A stretch of DNA of 64,000 bases from assembly GCF_003482105.1 (NCBI RefSeq), contig NZ_QULM01000007.1:48327-112326 (forward strand). Reading direction: 5' to 3'. This stretch comes from Coprococcus sp. OM04-5BH (GTDB lineage Bacteria > Bacillota > Clostridia > Lachnospirales > Lachnospiraceae). Shown piece after piece: positions 8,771 to 17,770 of the stretch. The translations under genes and the position numbers were made by a program. How positions within the stretch are numbered: position 1 is the first letter of the stretch; each line of letters starts with the position of its first letter. Below the pieces are notes generated by a model. It had not been told where the DNA came from. It saw only the letters and a list, made by a program, of their open reading frames with translations, and ran no database searches.

Positions 8771-9769
8771 TTATTCTGTCCCTCTGCTGTATTCAGGAAT
8801 ATCCTCAGCCATACCTGCGCCAAGCACTACCGCCTCAAGAGCACGGTCACTTACATAGGTATCAATTCCGGTCTTTTCCTTTATGAGCTTGTCCATTCCA
8901 TACATAAGACTTCCGCCACCGGTAAGAGTAATACCCGAAACCGAAATATCCGCAACCAGCTCCGGAGGGGCCACTTCCAGTATTCCATGTATGGCATTAA
9001 GTATCTGCATGGTAGGCTCACTGAAGGCTTCTATGGTCTCATTTGCATTTATGGTAATCCCCTTAGGAAGCCCCCTTATAAGATCTCTTCCCTTAACTGT
9101 ATACGTAAGTTCCTCAGGTCTTTCATAAACTGATCCTATAGCAATCTTGGCATTCTCTGCTGTCTGCTCACCTATAAGAAGATTATACTTCCTCCTTATA
9201 TACTTTATCATGGCAGCATTATAATCGTCTCCGGCACATTTTATGGACTGGCTTTCCACTGTACCTCCCAAGGATACCACTGCAATATCCGTAGTACCTC
9301 CGCCGATATCGACCACCATACTTCCTCTGGCACTGTTTATATCAATTGATGTTCCTATAGCGGCTGCCAACGGCTCTTCCAGAACATAAACAGTCTTGGC
9401 TCCGGTTCTGTATACTGCGTCCTCAACAGCTCTTCTCTCTACCTCTGTTATCCCACTTGGCACACACACACACACCTTGGGTCTCCCTACGCTTATACGT
9501 TTCTCCATAGCCGTCTTGATAAATGCCTTTAACATCCTCTCTGTGATAGTAAGGTCGAACACAACGCCCTTCTTAAGCGGCCTCACAACCTCTATATTCT
9601 CAGGGGCCTTACCTATCATCTTCTTAGCCTTGGCTCCAATAGCCAGTATCTTCTTCGAATAAACATCATACGCTACTACGGAAGGCTGGTTTATGACAAT
9701 TCCCCTTCCCCTCACATACACAAGTACATTTGATGTTCCTAAATCTATTCCTATATCCATGGTTGGCAT
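8771..9769 (-). CDS. mreB: MreB/Mbl-like rod-shape actin
   Basis: Bacterial actin homologue that forms membrane-bound filaments steering lateral wall synthesis. Actin-fold nucleotide motifs are in order: phosphate-1 DIGIDLGTSNVLVYV (residues 4-18), phosphate-2 VDIGGGTTDIAVVSLGG (about 157-173) and the adenosine motif ITLTGGGSLMYGM (about 278-290). Length (332 aa) is typical. No mreC, mreD or rodA lies next to it, so it may be a second paralogue (Mbl or MreBH type); I cannot tell these apart by eye. ATG start with GGGAGA seven bases upstream. It has its own promoter in the terminator hairpin of the preceding gene. Confidence 0.93.
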   Translation of the reverse strand: MPTMDIGIDLGTSNVLVYVRGRGIVINQPSVVAYDVYSKKILAIGAKAKKMIGKAPENIEVVRPLKKGVVFDLTITERMLKAFIKTAMEKRISVGRPKVCVCVPSGITEVERRAVEDAVYRTGAKTVYVLEEPLAAAIGTSIDINSARGSMVVDIGGGTTDIAVVSLGGTVESQSIKCAGDDYNAAMIKYIRRKYNLLIGEQTAENAKIAIGSVYERPEELTYTVKGRDLIRGLPKGITINANETIEAFSEPTMQILNAIHGILEVAPPELVADISVSGITLTGGGSLMYGMDKLIKEKTGIDTYVSDRALEAVVLGAGMAEDIPEYSRGTE

Positions 9770-9787
9770 GGTATCTTCTCCCTTTAA

Positions 9788-9839
9788 CTAAAAATGGCAT
9801 CTAGCCTATAATAATACAATTATAAGCATAGATGCCATT
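9788..9839 (-). terminator. Terminator of the four-gene operon
   Basis: Minus strand: AATGGCATCTA (9839-9829) pairs with TAGATGCCATT (9803-9793) across a loop of about 25 nt, followed by TTTTTAG. It starts 30 nt past the stop codon of the coiled-coil gene. Confidence 0.75.
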
Positions 9840-9847
9840 ATTTTCAA
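9819..9847 (-). promoter_or_regulatory. mreB promoter embedded in the upstream terminator
   Basis: Minus strand: TTGAAA (9847-9842), exactly 17 nt, then a perfect TATAAT (9824-9819). The -10 lies in the terminator loop and the spacer covers the left arm. A transcript starting near 9812 would carry only the right arm and so escape termination. Confidence 0.8.
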
Positions 9848-9868
9848 CAAATTATATCAATAAAATTT

Positions 9869-12800
9869 TTATTGGATATCTGCCTTTAAAAGCTTCTTTG
9901 AAAGCGGATCTCTGGCTTCTGCTCTTGCTATGCCATCATCTACTGCCTTGAGAAGTCTGTCGATATTTCCTGTTTCCATAGACATAAGCAGGTTCTTAAT
10001 AGTTCCACTCATGCCGCTCTCAGGCTTATATCCCTTCTCACTCATGTATCCCTTGGCAATATCAACCATGTTTGCTTCCTGAATCTGATCAAAGTAAACT
10101 CTGTTATTAAAGTGTCTTGCCTGACTCATATTATCTGCAAGCATATTTGAAAGAGCCACCTTCTCACCTGTAAGGATTATCTTAACATCACTCTTTTCAG
10201 GTGCGCATAATTCTATGATCTCCTTAAACTTATCAGGTCTTACAAGACCGGCATTCTCGATTATGAGACATCCGCCCTTAAGCTTATTCATAGCACCTGT
10301 AAGCTTATCCCTGCTTGCTGAGTTGATACCCTTCGCACTGATCTTAGCCTTTGCAGCATTCTTGCACCATCCAAGATCAAGATATGTTCTTGCAAAATCT
10401 TCTCCGATATTCGCAAGACCGAATCCGTGAAGACCAAGAACCACAAGATTCTTTGTTCTGTTTGAATCCATCTTTATTGTCTGGAGGATATTTACTATCT
10501 GTCCGCCTGCAGGATTTACGCTGAGATACTTATACAGGTACTTGGCTTCCTTAGGAAGTGCCTTACGCTTCTCATCGATAGATGATGTATCCTGCTCTTC
10601 AACCTGTACTCCATCAGCAGCCTCTGCCTCCGACGCAAGCTTAGCAGCCTCTTCTTCCTTACCCTGTTCAATAAGTTCAGCTTCCTTACGAGCCTCTTCT
10701 TCTCTCTTTATAGCTTTTTCAAGAACAGCCTTTGCTGCACTTGCTTTATTTCTGTGATCCTCAAGAGTATTCTTCACCTCTGTCTCAGCCTTTATGATAG
10801 TCTCAAGATCCTTGCTTCTCTTAGCCTCAACTGCCTCTTTCTCTTCCTTGGCGGTTTGCTTACGGGCAACAACTCTCTCTGCCTGCTCTGTTCTGAGATC
10901 AGATATCTTCTTCTTAAGTTCACTTTCCTTCTTATCTGCGTCGCTTAACAGCTTCTTGGCATCAGCCTCTGCCTTCGCCTTAGCATCGGCAGCTTCCTTG
11001 TCAGCCTTAAGTGCTGCAGTCTTAACCTTTGTAAGCTCTGCTGACTCTGCAGTAGCGTAACTCTCTTCCTCCGAAGCAAGATACTCCTCTCGCTTCTTCT
11101 CACTTTCCTTCTTATCTGCCTCAAGCTTATCCTTAGCTTCCTTGGCAACGGCCTCTGCATTCTTAAGCTCAACCTCTTCTGTAATTTTTGCTTCTTCAAC
11201 GATCTGTTCGGCCTGCTCTTCAATATCCTGAGCCTTTGAAAGAAGATCCTCAGCCTCAACAAGAGACTTCTTGGCTGCGTCAAGGGCTTCCTGTGCCTCA
11301 GCTTTTGCCTTCTTAAAGGACTCAACATCCTTCTTAACCTCGGCGATTTCCTTGTCAGAAGCAGCCTTCTCATCACTGATCGTCTTGATCTCAGCCTTTG
11401 CCTTTTCGAGATCAGCGGTAACTGTCTTGATCTTAGCGTCTGCTGCTTCTTTCTTCTTGATAGCTTCATCAAGAAGCTTCTTGATCCTCTCTTCTTCCTT
11501 TTTAGCTGTCTCTAATGCCTTCTCGGCGTCTGAGCATGCCTTAGCCGCTGCGGCCTCCTTCTTATGAGCCTCACTTTCTCTGTTAAGGATGCCCTTATGG
11601 CTGTTTGTGAGCTTATCAAGCTTCTTGCTTGACTCTGCTTCCATGTCAGAAGTATTCTTCAGATTATTTGAAGCTTCCTCTTCAGCCTTCTTGGAATCAC
11701 TGAAGATAACGCCTGCCCGTTCCTTATCGCCCGCAGCTTCCTTCACTAATTTATCAGCGGATGCTTCTGCATCAGCTTTCTTCTTCTTGGCAGCCGCAAT
11801 AGCACTATTTTTGGTATCCTCGATACTCTTGGCATCCGCCTCGAACTTCTTGACAGCCTCAGCGTAACCGGCTTCATACTTATCAATGTTTGCCTTCTTG
11901 TTATCCGCAAGCTTCTTTATAGCTTCATCAGCAGCAGCCTGGGCGTTGCTGATAATCTTATTCTTGATCTCCTCTGTGTTAATTCCGCTTAAGATTTTAT
12001 CTGACTCTTCCTTGGCAGTCTTCTTGTTCTCGTCAATCTGCTTTTTAAGTGCCTCAACATCACTGTTAAGTTTAGCCTCTTCCTTCTCAAGAAGCTCTGA
12101 GTTTGCCTTAGCCTTAGCATCAGCGTCAGACTTGAGCTTAAGATCGTAATTTTCACGTTTCTTAGCATACTCTTCAATCTGCTTTGTAAGCTCTACCTCA
12201 GCCTTCTCGGCCTCATCTATAGTCTTCCTGGCTGTCTCGGCAACCTTCTTAGCTTCCTCAGCCCTGTTCTTTGCATTATCGATTGCCTGCTTCTTCTTGG
12301 CTTCCTTTTCAGCCTTAGCCTTTTCGGCAGCAATCTTCTTACGCTCTTCCTCGGCTTTCTTTCTCTTAGCTTCCTCTTCTGCCTTTCTCTTGGCCTCTTC
12401 TTCAGCTTTCTTCTTAGCTTCTTCCTCAGCCTTCTTCTTAGCTTCTTCCTCAGCCTTCTTCTTAGCCTCTTCCTCAGCTTTCTTTCTGGCAAGTTCTTCT
12501 TCACTTGTCTCATCAATGTTAGAAAGATTCTTTATGCCTGCTCCAAGGAAATCTTCATCTTCGTCATCATCATCAATGTCATACATTGAATTGACATCAC
12601 TTCCTGCTGCTACATCTCTGTCCGGAAGAATACTGAACAGATCTCCGTTTGCATCATTACCCTTTGGAGTCTTAACCTCTTTAACCTTGACATTCTTACC
12701 TGCAATCCACTCTGTATCATCGTCAGCAATAACTGCCTCTGTGTCCTCTGAGAAGGTTTCTTTCTCAGCCTTCATGTCAGACTTAATGCCACCGGATACA

Positions 12801-13426
12801 AACATATTCTTCTTGGATTTACCAGCTTTATCTTCAGATTTCTTGACATCTGTATCTATTCCAAGAGACGGCTTATTCTTTGACTTCTCTTCCTTATCAC
12901 CGAGACCTCCAAGACTTCCGCCTAAGCCGCTGCCAAGACCTCCGGAGCTGCCAAGCCCACCGCCAAGGGTAGGTGCATCATCATCATCATCACCGGCAAT
13001 ACCTCCAAGATTAAGGCTAAGGCTTGGACCGCCCAGGCCCCCACCAAGGCCACCAAGGCCACCAAGGCCTCCGCCTGGCTTCTCTTCACTCTTTTCTTTG
13101 GCACCTTTCTCATCGGTCTTCGGTTGTAGTATAGCAGCCTCCTCAGCCTCTCTCTCCGCTTTTTCTTTAGCAAAAATCTCGTCCGGGTTAAGTCCCATGG
13201 CTTCAAGTTTCTTACGCCGTTTCTTCTCCTCGATACGAGCTAACTCTTCAGCAGATAATGTCTTGTATTGGCTCTTTTTGCCACCGTCGTCGACTTTTTT
13301 CTTTCCCCCATTTTTAAGTGCCTCTTCTTCTTCAAGGCGCTTCTGTTTTACGGCTTCAGCAGCTCTTTCTTTTTCAAGCTGGGCTTTAATTGCAGCAATC
13401 ATTGCCTCCGTTTGATCCATAGCCAA
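9869..13426 (-). CDS. Giant coiled-coil protein with degenerate AAA+ C-terminus
   Basis: No known function recognised. The 1185-residue product has four visible parts: a charged N-terminus (1-120); a Gly/Leu-rich GLGGLGG low-complexity segment with an Asp run (about 120-180); a very long Lys/Glu/Ala coiled coil (about 310-950) that opens with four AEEEAKKK-type octad repeats; and a folded domain (about 956-1185). That domain resembles CbxX/SpoVK-type AAA+ modules in spacing, but the Walker A position reads VVLGLHGFGLANIGEDFA (no GKT) and Walker B reads LIIENA (no DE), so it should not hydrolyse ATP. The start is TTG, chosen because AGGAGG sits eight bases upstream; the next ATG is 6 nt downstream. 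Last gene of a four-gene operon, 59 nt after the TPR gene. A cytoskeletal or scaffold role is only an inference. Confidence 0.85.
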   Translation of the reverse strand: MAMDQTEAMIAAIKAQLEKERAAEAVKQKRLEEEEALKNGGKKKVDDGGKKSQYKTLSAEELARIEEKKRRKKLEAMGLNPDEIFAKEKAEREAEEAAILQPKTDEKGAKEKSEEKPGGGLGGLGGLGGGLGGPSLSLNLGGIAGDDDDDAPTLGGGLGSSGGLGSGLGGSLGGLGDKEEKSKNKPSLGIDTDVKKSEDKAGKSKKNMFVSGGIKSDMKAEKETFSEDTEAVIADDDTEWIAGKNVKVKEVKTPKGNDANGDLFSILPDRDVAAGSDVNSMYDIDDDDEDEDFLGAGIKNLSNIDETSEEELARKKAEEEAKKKAEEEAKKKAEEEAKKKAEEEAKRKAEEEAKRKKAEEERKKIAAEKAKAEKEAKKKQAIDNAKNRAEEAKKVAETARKTIDEAEKAEVELTKQIEEYAKKRENYDLKLKSDADAKAKANSELLEKEEAKLNSDVEALKKQIDENKKTAKEESDKILSGINTEEIKNKIISNAQAAADEAIKKLADNKKANIDKYEAGYAEAVKKFEADAKSIEDTKNSAIAAAKKKKADAEASADKLVKEAAGDKERAGVIFSDSKKAEEEASNNLKNTSDMEAESSKKLDKLTNSHKGILNRESEAHKKEAAAAKACSDAEKALETAKKEEERIKKLLDEAIKKKEAADAKIKTVTADLEKAKAEIKTISDEKAASDKEIAEVKKDVESFKKAKAEAQEALDAAKKSLVEAEDLLSKAQDIEEQAEQIVEEAKITEEVELKNAEAVAKEAKDKLEADKKESEKKREEYLASEEESYATAESAELTKVKTAALKADKEAADAKAKAEADAKKLLSDADKKESELKKKISDLRTEQAERVVARKQTAKEEKEAVEAKRSKDLETIIKAETEVKNTLEDHRNKASAAKAVLEKAIKREEEARKEAELIEQGKEEEAAKLASEAEAADGVQVEEQDTSSIDEKRKALPKEAKYLYKYLSVNPAGGQIVNILQTIKMDSNRTKNLVVLGLHGFGLANIGEDFARTYLDLGWCKNAAKAKISAKGINSASRDKLTGAMNKLKGGCLIIENAGLVRPDKFKEIIELCAPEKSDVKIILTGEKVALSNMLADNMSQARHFNNRVYFDQIQEANMVDIAKGYMSEKGYKPESGMSGTIKNLLMSMETGNIDRLLKAVDDGIARAEARDPLSKKLLKADIQ
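12393..12488. repeat. Four tandem 24-bp units in the coiled-coil gene
   Basis: Units at 12393, 12417, 12441 and 12465 each encode one AEEEAKKK-like octad; the second and third units are identical and the fourth is the most diverged. This is a within-gene repeat that can expand or contract without shifting the frame. Confidence 0.85.
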
Positions 13427-13485
13427 TTTGTTCGCCTCCTTCCATTAATACATTCAAGTCAAGTATGCAGAATTATATTTAATAA

Positions 13486-16400
13486 TCATCTTAATTTGAA
13501 TCTTGAATTATCTTCCTTTGTTTTTTTATCTTGTTTTTGATTAATACTGGCATCCATCCTCTTTACTGCCTCATGATCTTCTTCGAACTGTTCCTTGGTA
13601 AAATAATCCGAACCGGAATAATACTTGGTTCCCAATTCGATTCCAAGCCGTGCAAGCAGCTCATCAGTCTCTTTAAGAAGTGCCTCCTCCTTTGCAAGAT
13701 GTTCATCTATTTTCTCCTGATTTTCAAGTTTAATGTCATCAGGATTAAATACTTTGTTGCCGCCAATCTTATCATCACTGTTATACTCAGGGAACAGTTC
13801 TGATCTGAATATCGGAAATTCATAGCCTTCGTCACCTACAAGCTTATCTGACTGGAAACCATATTTTACCGGTTCCGGTTCTTCTTCCTCTACCGGCTGC
13901 GCTTCTTCTGCCCTTGCAGTATCTTCATACTCCTTGACTATCTTCTCATTCTCTCTGGAGATCATTTCAATCTCCCTTAACATCTGATCCAGTTCATCAG
14001 GAGTTGTTATCTCCTCCGGCTCAGCCTCAGGTGCAGCTTCTGCTACCGTCTCCGGTTCAATGTCACCTTCCGCCTCTGTCACCGTCTCCGGCTCAACTTC
14101 AGTTGCCGTTTCATCTTCAACAGCTTCTTCTGTTTCAGCTTCTGTCATTTCTATCGTTTCGGTCTCTGTTGTTTCAACCGGCTTGACTTCAGTCTCCGCT
14201 GTTACTTCTTCTGTTTTGCCCTCTGTTGTAGCCTCCTCAGCTTCTGTTTCAACCACAGACTCAAAAGTTTCTGTTCCCGGTTCAGTCTCAACTATCGGAG
14301 TGGTTTCCCGGTCAGTTTCAGCTTCCACTATCACCTCTGTTTCAAGCTGTTCCGACTGCTTGCTTTCTTCAGATTCCGTTTTCTCTTCATCAACCTCAAG
14401 CCCGGAAGTCTTAGTTTCAGAAATTTCAAGTTCAGAAGTCTCAGGTTCAGAAGTCTCAGGTTCAGAAGTTTCTTCGACTATATCTACTGAAACCTCACTG
14501 ACATCTGTGAGTGTATCCATAAGATCTACAAGCTTTACGTCCTCTGATTTTGAGAGATCTTCAATCTCTACTTCTTCCATAGAGTCAGTAAGCTGCGAAT
14601 GATCTATTGTGACCATGTCATCTTCATCTGCATTCTCTGCAAATGAAACTTCATCGTCTTCATCGACACTTATGAAATCAAATTTCTCCGTCTCATCATC
14701 AGAGTCATTACTCTTATTATTTGTTTCCGTGTTTTCTTTACTGTCTATATTATCTTTATCCGTTACAGTCTCTGAATCGATCTTTCCTTCAACATCAGCA
14801 GTGTGTGTTTCACTGCCCTCCGCTGTAGCTTCAACACCGTAAAGTTTCGTATTATCTGTTACATATTCAGGAGATACAGCCTTACTGTCAGAGCTGTCAG
14901 CCGAAGCATTCGCCTTGTAGCTCATACTATCTTCTGTAAGCTCCATGTTTGATATCATGGAATCTCTATCCTTATCAAGTCCCATATCTGAGCTTACACG
15001 CTCATCTCGCTTACGCTTTCTCTCCATTTCCTGCTGTTCAACTTCCCGTACAACATCATTATATGCAAGAGAATCTCTGTCTCCATTGATTTCGCTTTCT
15101 ATAATGCTGTTTATCTGATCATCAAGATCGTTTTCATCAAACATCGGATCAAAATTATCTGATGTATAATCATCCCCGGACATAGTTGTTATCTTAATAT
15201 CACTTATATCAGGCTTTATCTTTACGCTCTCAAGAACTATAGACTTGCGTGTCGGAGCCGCCGCCACCCTATCAGCCTCAGATGCACCAACTTCAGCAGC
15301 CTTTTCAGTGCCTTCATCAATGTCAGCGTCCTTTGCTTCTGCCTGCACTGTATCCGTGTTTTTCTTACTGATAGCGTCCTGTGCTTCCGTCTGTGCTGTA
15401 TCGGTATTTTCTTCACTGCTGTCAACAGCCTGAGCTTCAGCCTTCTGAATCTCAACAGGCTGTTCTGTTTCATCCGAATCAGTCTTATCAGTTTCCGCAG
15501 CCTTGCCTGTTTCTCTGGACTCACCCGCCTCTGAAACCTTAGGTTCTTCCGATGTCTCAATCTCCTTCGGATCTTCAGCTTTTTCTGTGGCCTCAGCCTC
15601 CGTAATCTGCGGTGTTTCAGGTTTCTCCACAGTCTTTCCGGTATCTTCGCCAGCCTCGTTATTCTCTGTCTGAGCTGCTTCCTCATCCATTATTTTATTA
15701 AGAAGTGTGGTGTTATCATCATTGCTCTCCTTTATTCCTGCAAGAGCCTCCATGATCTCTTCCTCTTCCTGCTTCGACATTCTCCGCTTAAAAAAGCCCC
15801 TCTTCTCATGCTTCTCGGATGCAGTCTCTGAATTCTCCCCCTCTGTATTCTGAACATTACTTTCAGCCTCCGCCTTGGCAAGCTTCTTCTTTTCTTTCTT
15901 TTCTTCTCTTTTAGCCTTATTTCTTGCAAGAGTCTGTTTTATCTTCATTGTGCCTGAAACAGGCTCATCATTTTCAACCATAAGGGTTATGGTAGGAGCT
16001 GTAGGATTAAGTCTGTAGTCATCCGCCTCAAGAGCCTTCTCTTCCATCTTTCTTGTATCAGCATCCTCAGCAGCGTCATCGGCGGTCTCGTTTTCAGGGA
16101 AGCAATACAATTTTTTTTCTGGATCGGCAGTTCCTGCCAGGAGCTCATTTACATCATCTATGTAGATGGACTTCTTGTACGTAGCCTTAAACACTTCTCC
16201 CTCGTACTTAAGTTTTTCTTGCTCCTTCAAGGCAGCAAGAATGAGCAGATGCTCGTATTCCCACCGCTCTGCCTTTTCCTTATCATTTGCCGCTGCCAGC
16301 ATGGCACGAAGCTCCTGCACCGGCTTCCTGTCCGCCTTGGCAAACAAATACTCCAAACGTATCTCTCCGGCATCCTCTCTACCTTCAAGATTAAACTTGT

Positions 16401-16698
16401 ACACTTCATAATACTTATCTGCCAGCGTTCTGAGACCCATGGTCAGATACAACTGTATCAGAGAAAATATGATCTTATTTCCTGCAGGTGCCATGGAGTG
16501 TGCTCTTACCAGAGCCGCCCTTGCTTCATGGTACTTATGATTCTCGTAGTAGACCTCTCCGCATACCCTTATAAACTGCGGGCTTAGCGACTTGGACAGA
16601 TCTTGATTCTCAAGTATATCTAATGCAAGACCATACTCTCCGTTTTCAGCAAGTTCCTTTATTTTATTTACGCTGGACATACTAATTCCTGTAGCCAC
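13486..16698 (-). CDS. TPR protein with very long acidic tail
   Basis: No known function recognised. Residues 1 to about 190 are helical and look like tetratricopeptide repeats (NGEYGLALDILENQ, KYHEARAALVRAHSMAP, GLRTLADKYYEVYK). From about residue 200 to 920 it is an extreme low-complexity stretch of Glu, Thr, Ser, Asp and Ala, with basic patches near 260-300. The last 120 residues look folded again (PIFRSELFPEYNSDDK, HLAKEEALLKETDELLARLG). There is no signal peptide or membrane segment, so it is probably cytoplasmic. GTG start at 16698 with AGGAG nine bases upstream; an ATG at 16680 with a weaker site is the alternative. It lies 42 nt after the rhomboid gene and 59 nt before the coiled-coil gene. 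Confidence 0.85.
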   Translation of the reverse strand: MATGISMSSVNKIKELAENGEYGLALDILENQDLSKSLSPQFIRVCGEVYYENHKYHEARAALVRAHSMAPAGNKIIFSLIQLYLTMGLRTLADKYYEVYKFNLEGREDAGEIRLEYLFAKADRKPVQELRAMLAAANDKEKAERWEYEHLLILAALKEQEKLKYEGEVFKATYKKSIYIDDVNELLAGTADPEKKLYCFPENETADDAAEDADTRKMEEKALEADDYRLNPTAPTITLMVENDEPVSGTMKIKQTLARNKAKREEKKEKKKLAKAEAESNVQNTEGENSETASEKHEKRGFFKRRMSKQEEEEIMEALAGIKESNDDNTTLLNKIMDEEAAQTENNEAGEDTGKTVEKPETPQITEAEATEKAEDPKEIETSEEPKVSEAGESRETGKAAETDKTDSDETEQPVEIQKAEAQAVDSSEENTDTAQTEAQDAISKKNTDTVQAEAKDADIDEGTEKAAEVGASEADRVAAAPTRKSIVLESVKIKPDISDIKITTMSGDDYTSDNFDPMFDENDLDDQINSIIESEINGDRDSLAYNDVVREVEQQEMERKRKRDERVSSDMGLDKDRDSMISNMELTEDSMSYKANASADSSDSKAVSPEYVTDNTKLYGVEATAEGSETHTADVEGKIDSETVTDKDNIDSKENTETNNKSNDSDDETEKFDFISVDEDDEVSFAENADEDDMVTIDHSQLTDSMEEVEIEDLSKSEDVKLVDLMDTLTDVSEVSVDIVEETSEPETSEPETSELEISETKTSGLEVDEEKTESEESKQSEQLETEVIVEAETDRETTPIVETEPGTETFESVVETEAEEATTEGKTEEVTAETEVKPVETTETETIEMTEAETEEAVEDETATEVEPETVTEAEGDIEPETVAEAAPEAEPEEITTPDELDQMLREIEMISRENEKIVKEYEDTARAEEAQPVEEEEPEPVKYGFQSDKLVGDEGYEFPIFRSELFPEYNSDDKIGGNKVFNPDDIKLENQEKIDEHLAKEEALLKETDELLARLGIELGTKYYSGSDYFTKEQFEEDHEAVKRMDASINQKQDKKTKEDNSRFKLR
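14416..14470. repeat. Short 15-bp tandem repeats in the acidic-tail gene
   Basis: Imperfect 15-bp units (TTCAGAAGTCTCAGG on the plus strand) encode a series of SEPET-like pentapeptides. Low-complexity coding repeat. Confidence 0.7.
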
Positions 16699-16740
16699 TT
16701 TTGATTGCTCCTATGTATTTATAATCACCCTGAAATTTTA

Positions 16741-17760
16741 TCATAAAAAGCGTTTCTTTACAACCTTTTGATAGTAGGGTGTCATTAAAAGTCCAAGGAC
16801 TATTCCAAATACCAGTCCCACGATATGTGCGGCATTATCTATGCCATCCGACACATATCCATTTGCAATGGTAAGAAAACAAAGCATAAGAAGGTTTCTT
16901 AAGGATATATCTCCCACACGTCCCTTGTTAAAAGATGCCATTACTATGAGCAATCCCATAAGTCCAAACAACGCTCCCGATGCTCCACCCGCATAATCAT
17001 ATGGGTGCCCCAGATAACATGCCGCAAGGGAACCTATGGACGCCACCATCCCTGTAACTATATAGCATATTGGATATATCACCTTTCCAAGCAAATGCTC
17101 TACCCTTGCTCCCAACGCTTCAAGTATGATCATATTGCTTACCAGATGTTCAATACCAAAATGAACAAACATGGCAGTAAACAAACGATAATACTGATGA
17201 CCTTCAATGACAGCTGAAGGATTTATTGCAAGATAGTAATTGAGTCTGAAATTATATTTTCTTGTAAGTATGCTGTCCAGAAAAAATATAATAACATTTA
17301 TGGCAAGCAATATAGGAGTAACAACTCCGAATATCCTGAGAAGCCTGTTGCTGTCCTTCTTTTTTTCAATCTTTATCTCATGATCGAGTATATCTGCAAG
17401 GCCATCAAAATCACCTATCTGATTCTCAAAGACATAAAACTTTCCATAATCCTCAGTGAACAGCCACAGGTTATCCATGACCTCTATCATATGATTTATC
17501 CGGTCATCGAAAACACCGTCCGGCATTAACAATATGTTCAGCAGCCTTATGTCCTTGTCTGTGTCCTGGGAAATGTCACTTATTATCTTATTGTTAAATC
17601 TCTTCAGATCGTCCGCATCAAGATTATGACCGCTACCTATGACAACAACGTATATGGTACCGCCCTCGGCTCGACCATATACGTTGTTAGTGTCAGGGTT
17701 TAGTTTTACATATCCCTTTTCTTTAAGCTTGTTTACGATCTGCAACATATATTGCTGCAT
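16741..17760 (-). CDS. Rhomboid family intramembrane serine protease
   Basis: Membrane protease expected to cleave transmembrane segments within the bilayer. An N-terminal soluble domain of about 145 residues is followed by at least six hydrophobic helices. The hallmarks are all there: HFGIEHLVSN in the second helix, the nucleophile in GGASGALFG, and the catalytic histidine in DNAAHIVGLVFGIVLG. The extra cytosolic N-terminal domain is larger than in minimal rhomboids. It starts 10 nt after the zinc-ribbon gene and ends 42 nt before the TPR gene, so it belongs to that operon. A client protein cannot be read from the sequence. The ribosome binding site is weak, suggesting translational coupling. 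Confidence 0.9.
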   Translation of the reverse strand: MQQYMLQIVNKLKEKGYVKLNPDTNNVYGRAEGGTIYVVVIGSGHNLDADDLKRFNNKIISDISQDTDKDIRLLNILLMPDGVFDDRINHMIEVMDNLWLFTEDYGKFYVFENQIGDFDGLADILDHEIKIEKKKDSNRLLRIFGVVTPILLAINVIIFFLDSILTRKYNFRLNYYLAINPSAVIEGHQYYRLFTAMFVHFGIEHLVSNMIILEALGARVEHLLGKVIYPICYIVTGMVASIGSLAACYLGHPYDYAGGASGALFGLMGLLIVMASFNKGRVGDISLRNLLMLCFLTIANGYVSDGIDNAAHIVGLVFGIVLGLLMTPYYQKVVKKRFL

Positions 17761-17770
17761 ACTCTACTAT

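Noticed and set aside
12393..12488. Regular 24-bp repeats considered as a CRISPR array
   Set aside because: The units are contiguous without spacers and encode a coiled-coil octad in frame; there are no cas genes.
12297..13415. Long plus-strand open frame (372 codons) opposite the coiled-coil gene
   Set aside because: It is the antisense of Lys/Glu-rich repeats and consists of Ser, Ala, Phe and Leu only, with no ribosome binding site. Similar antisense frames opposite the acidic tail (14060-14602) and elsewhere were left out for the same reason.
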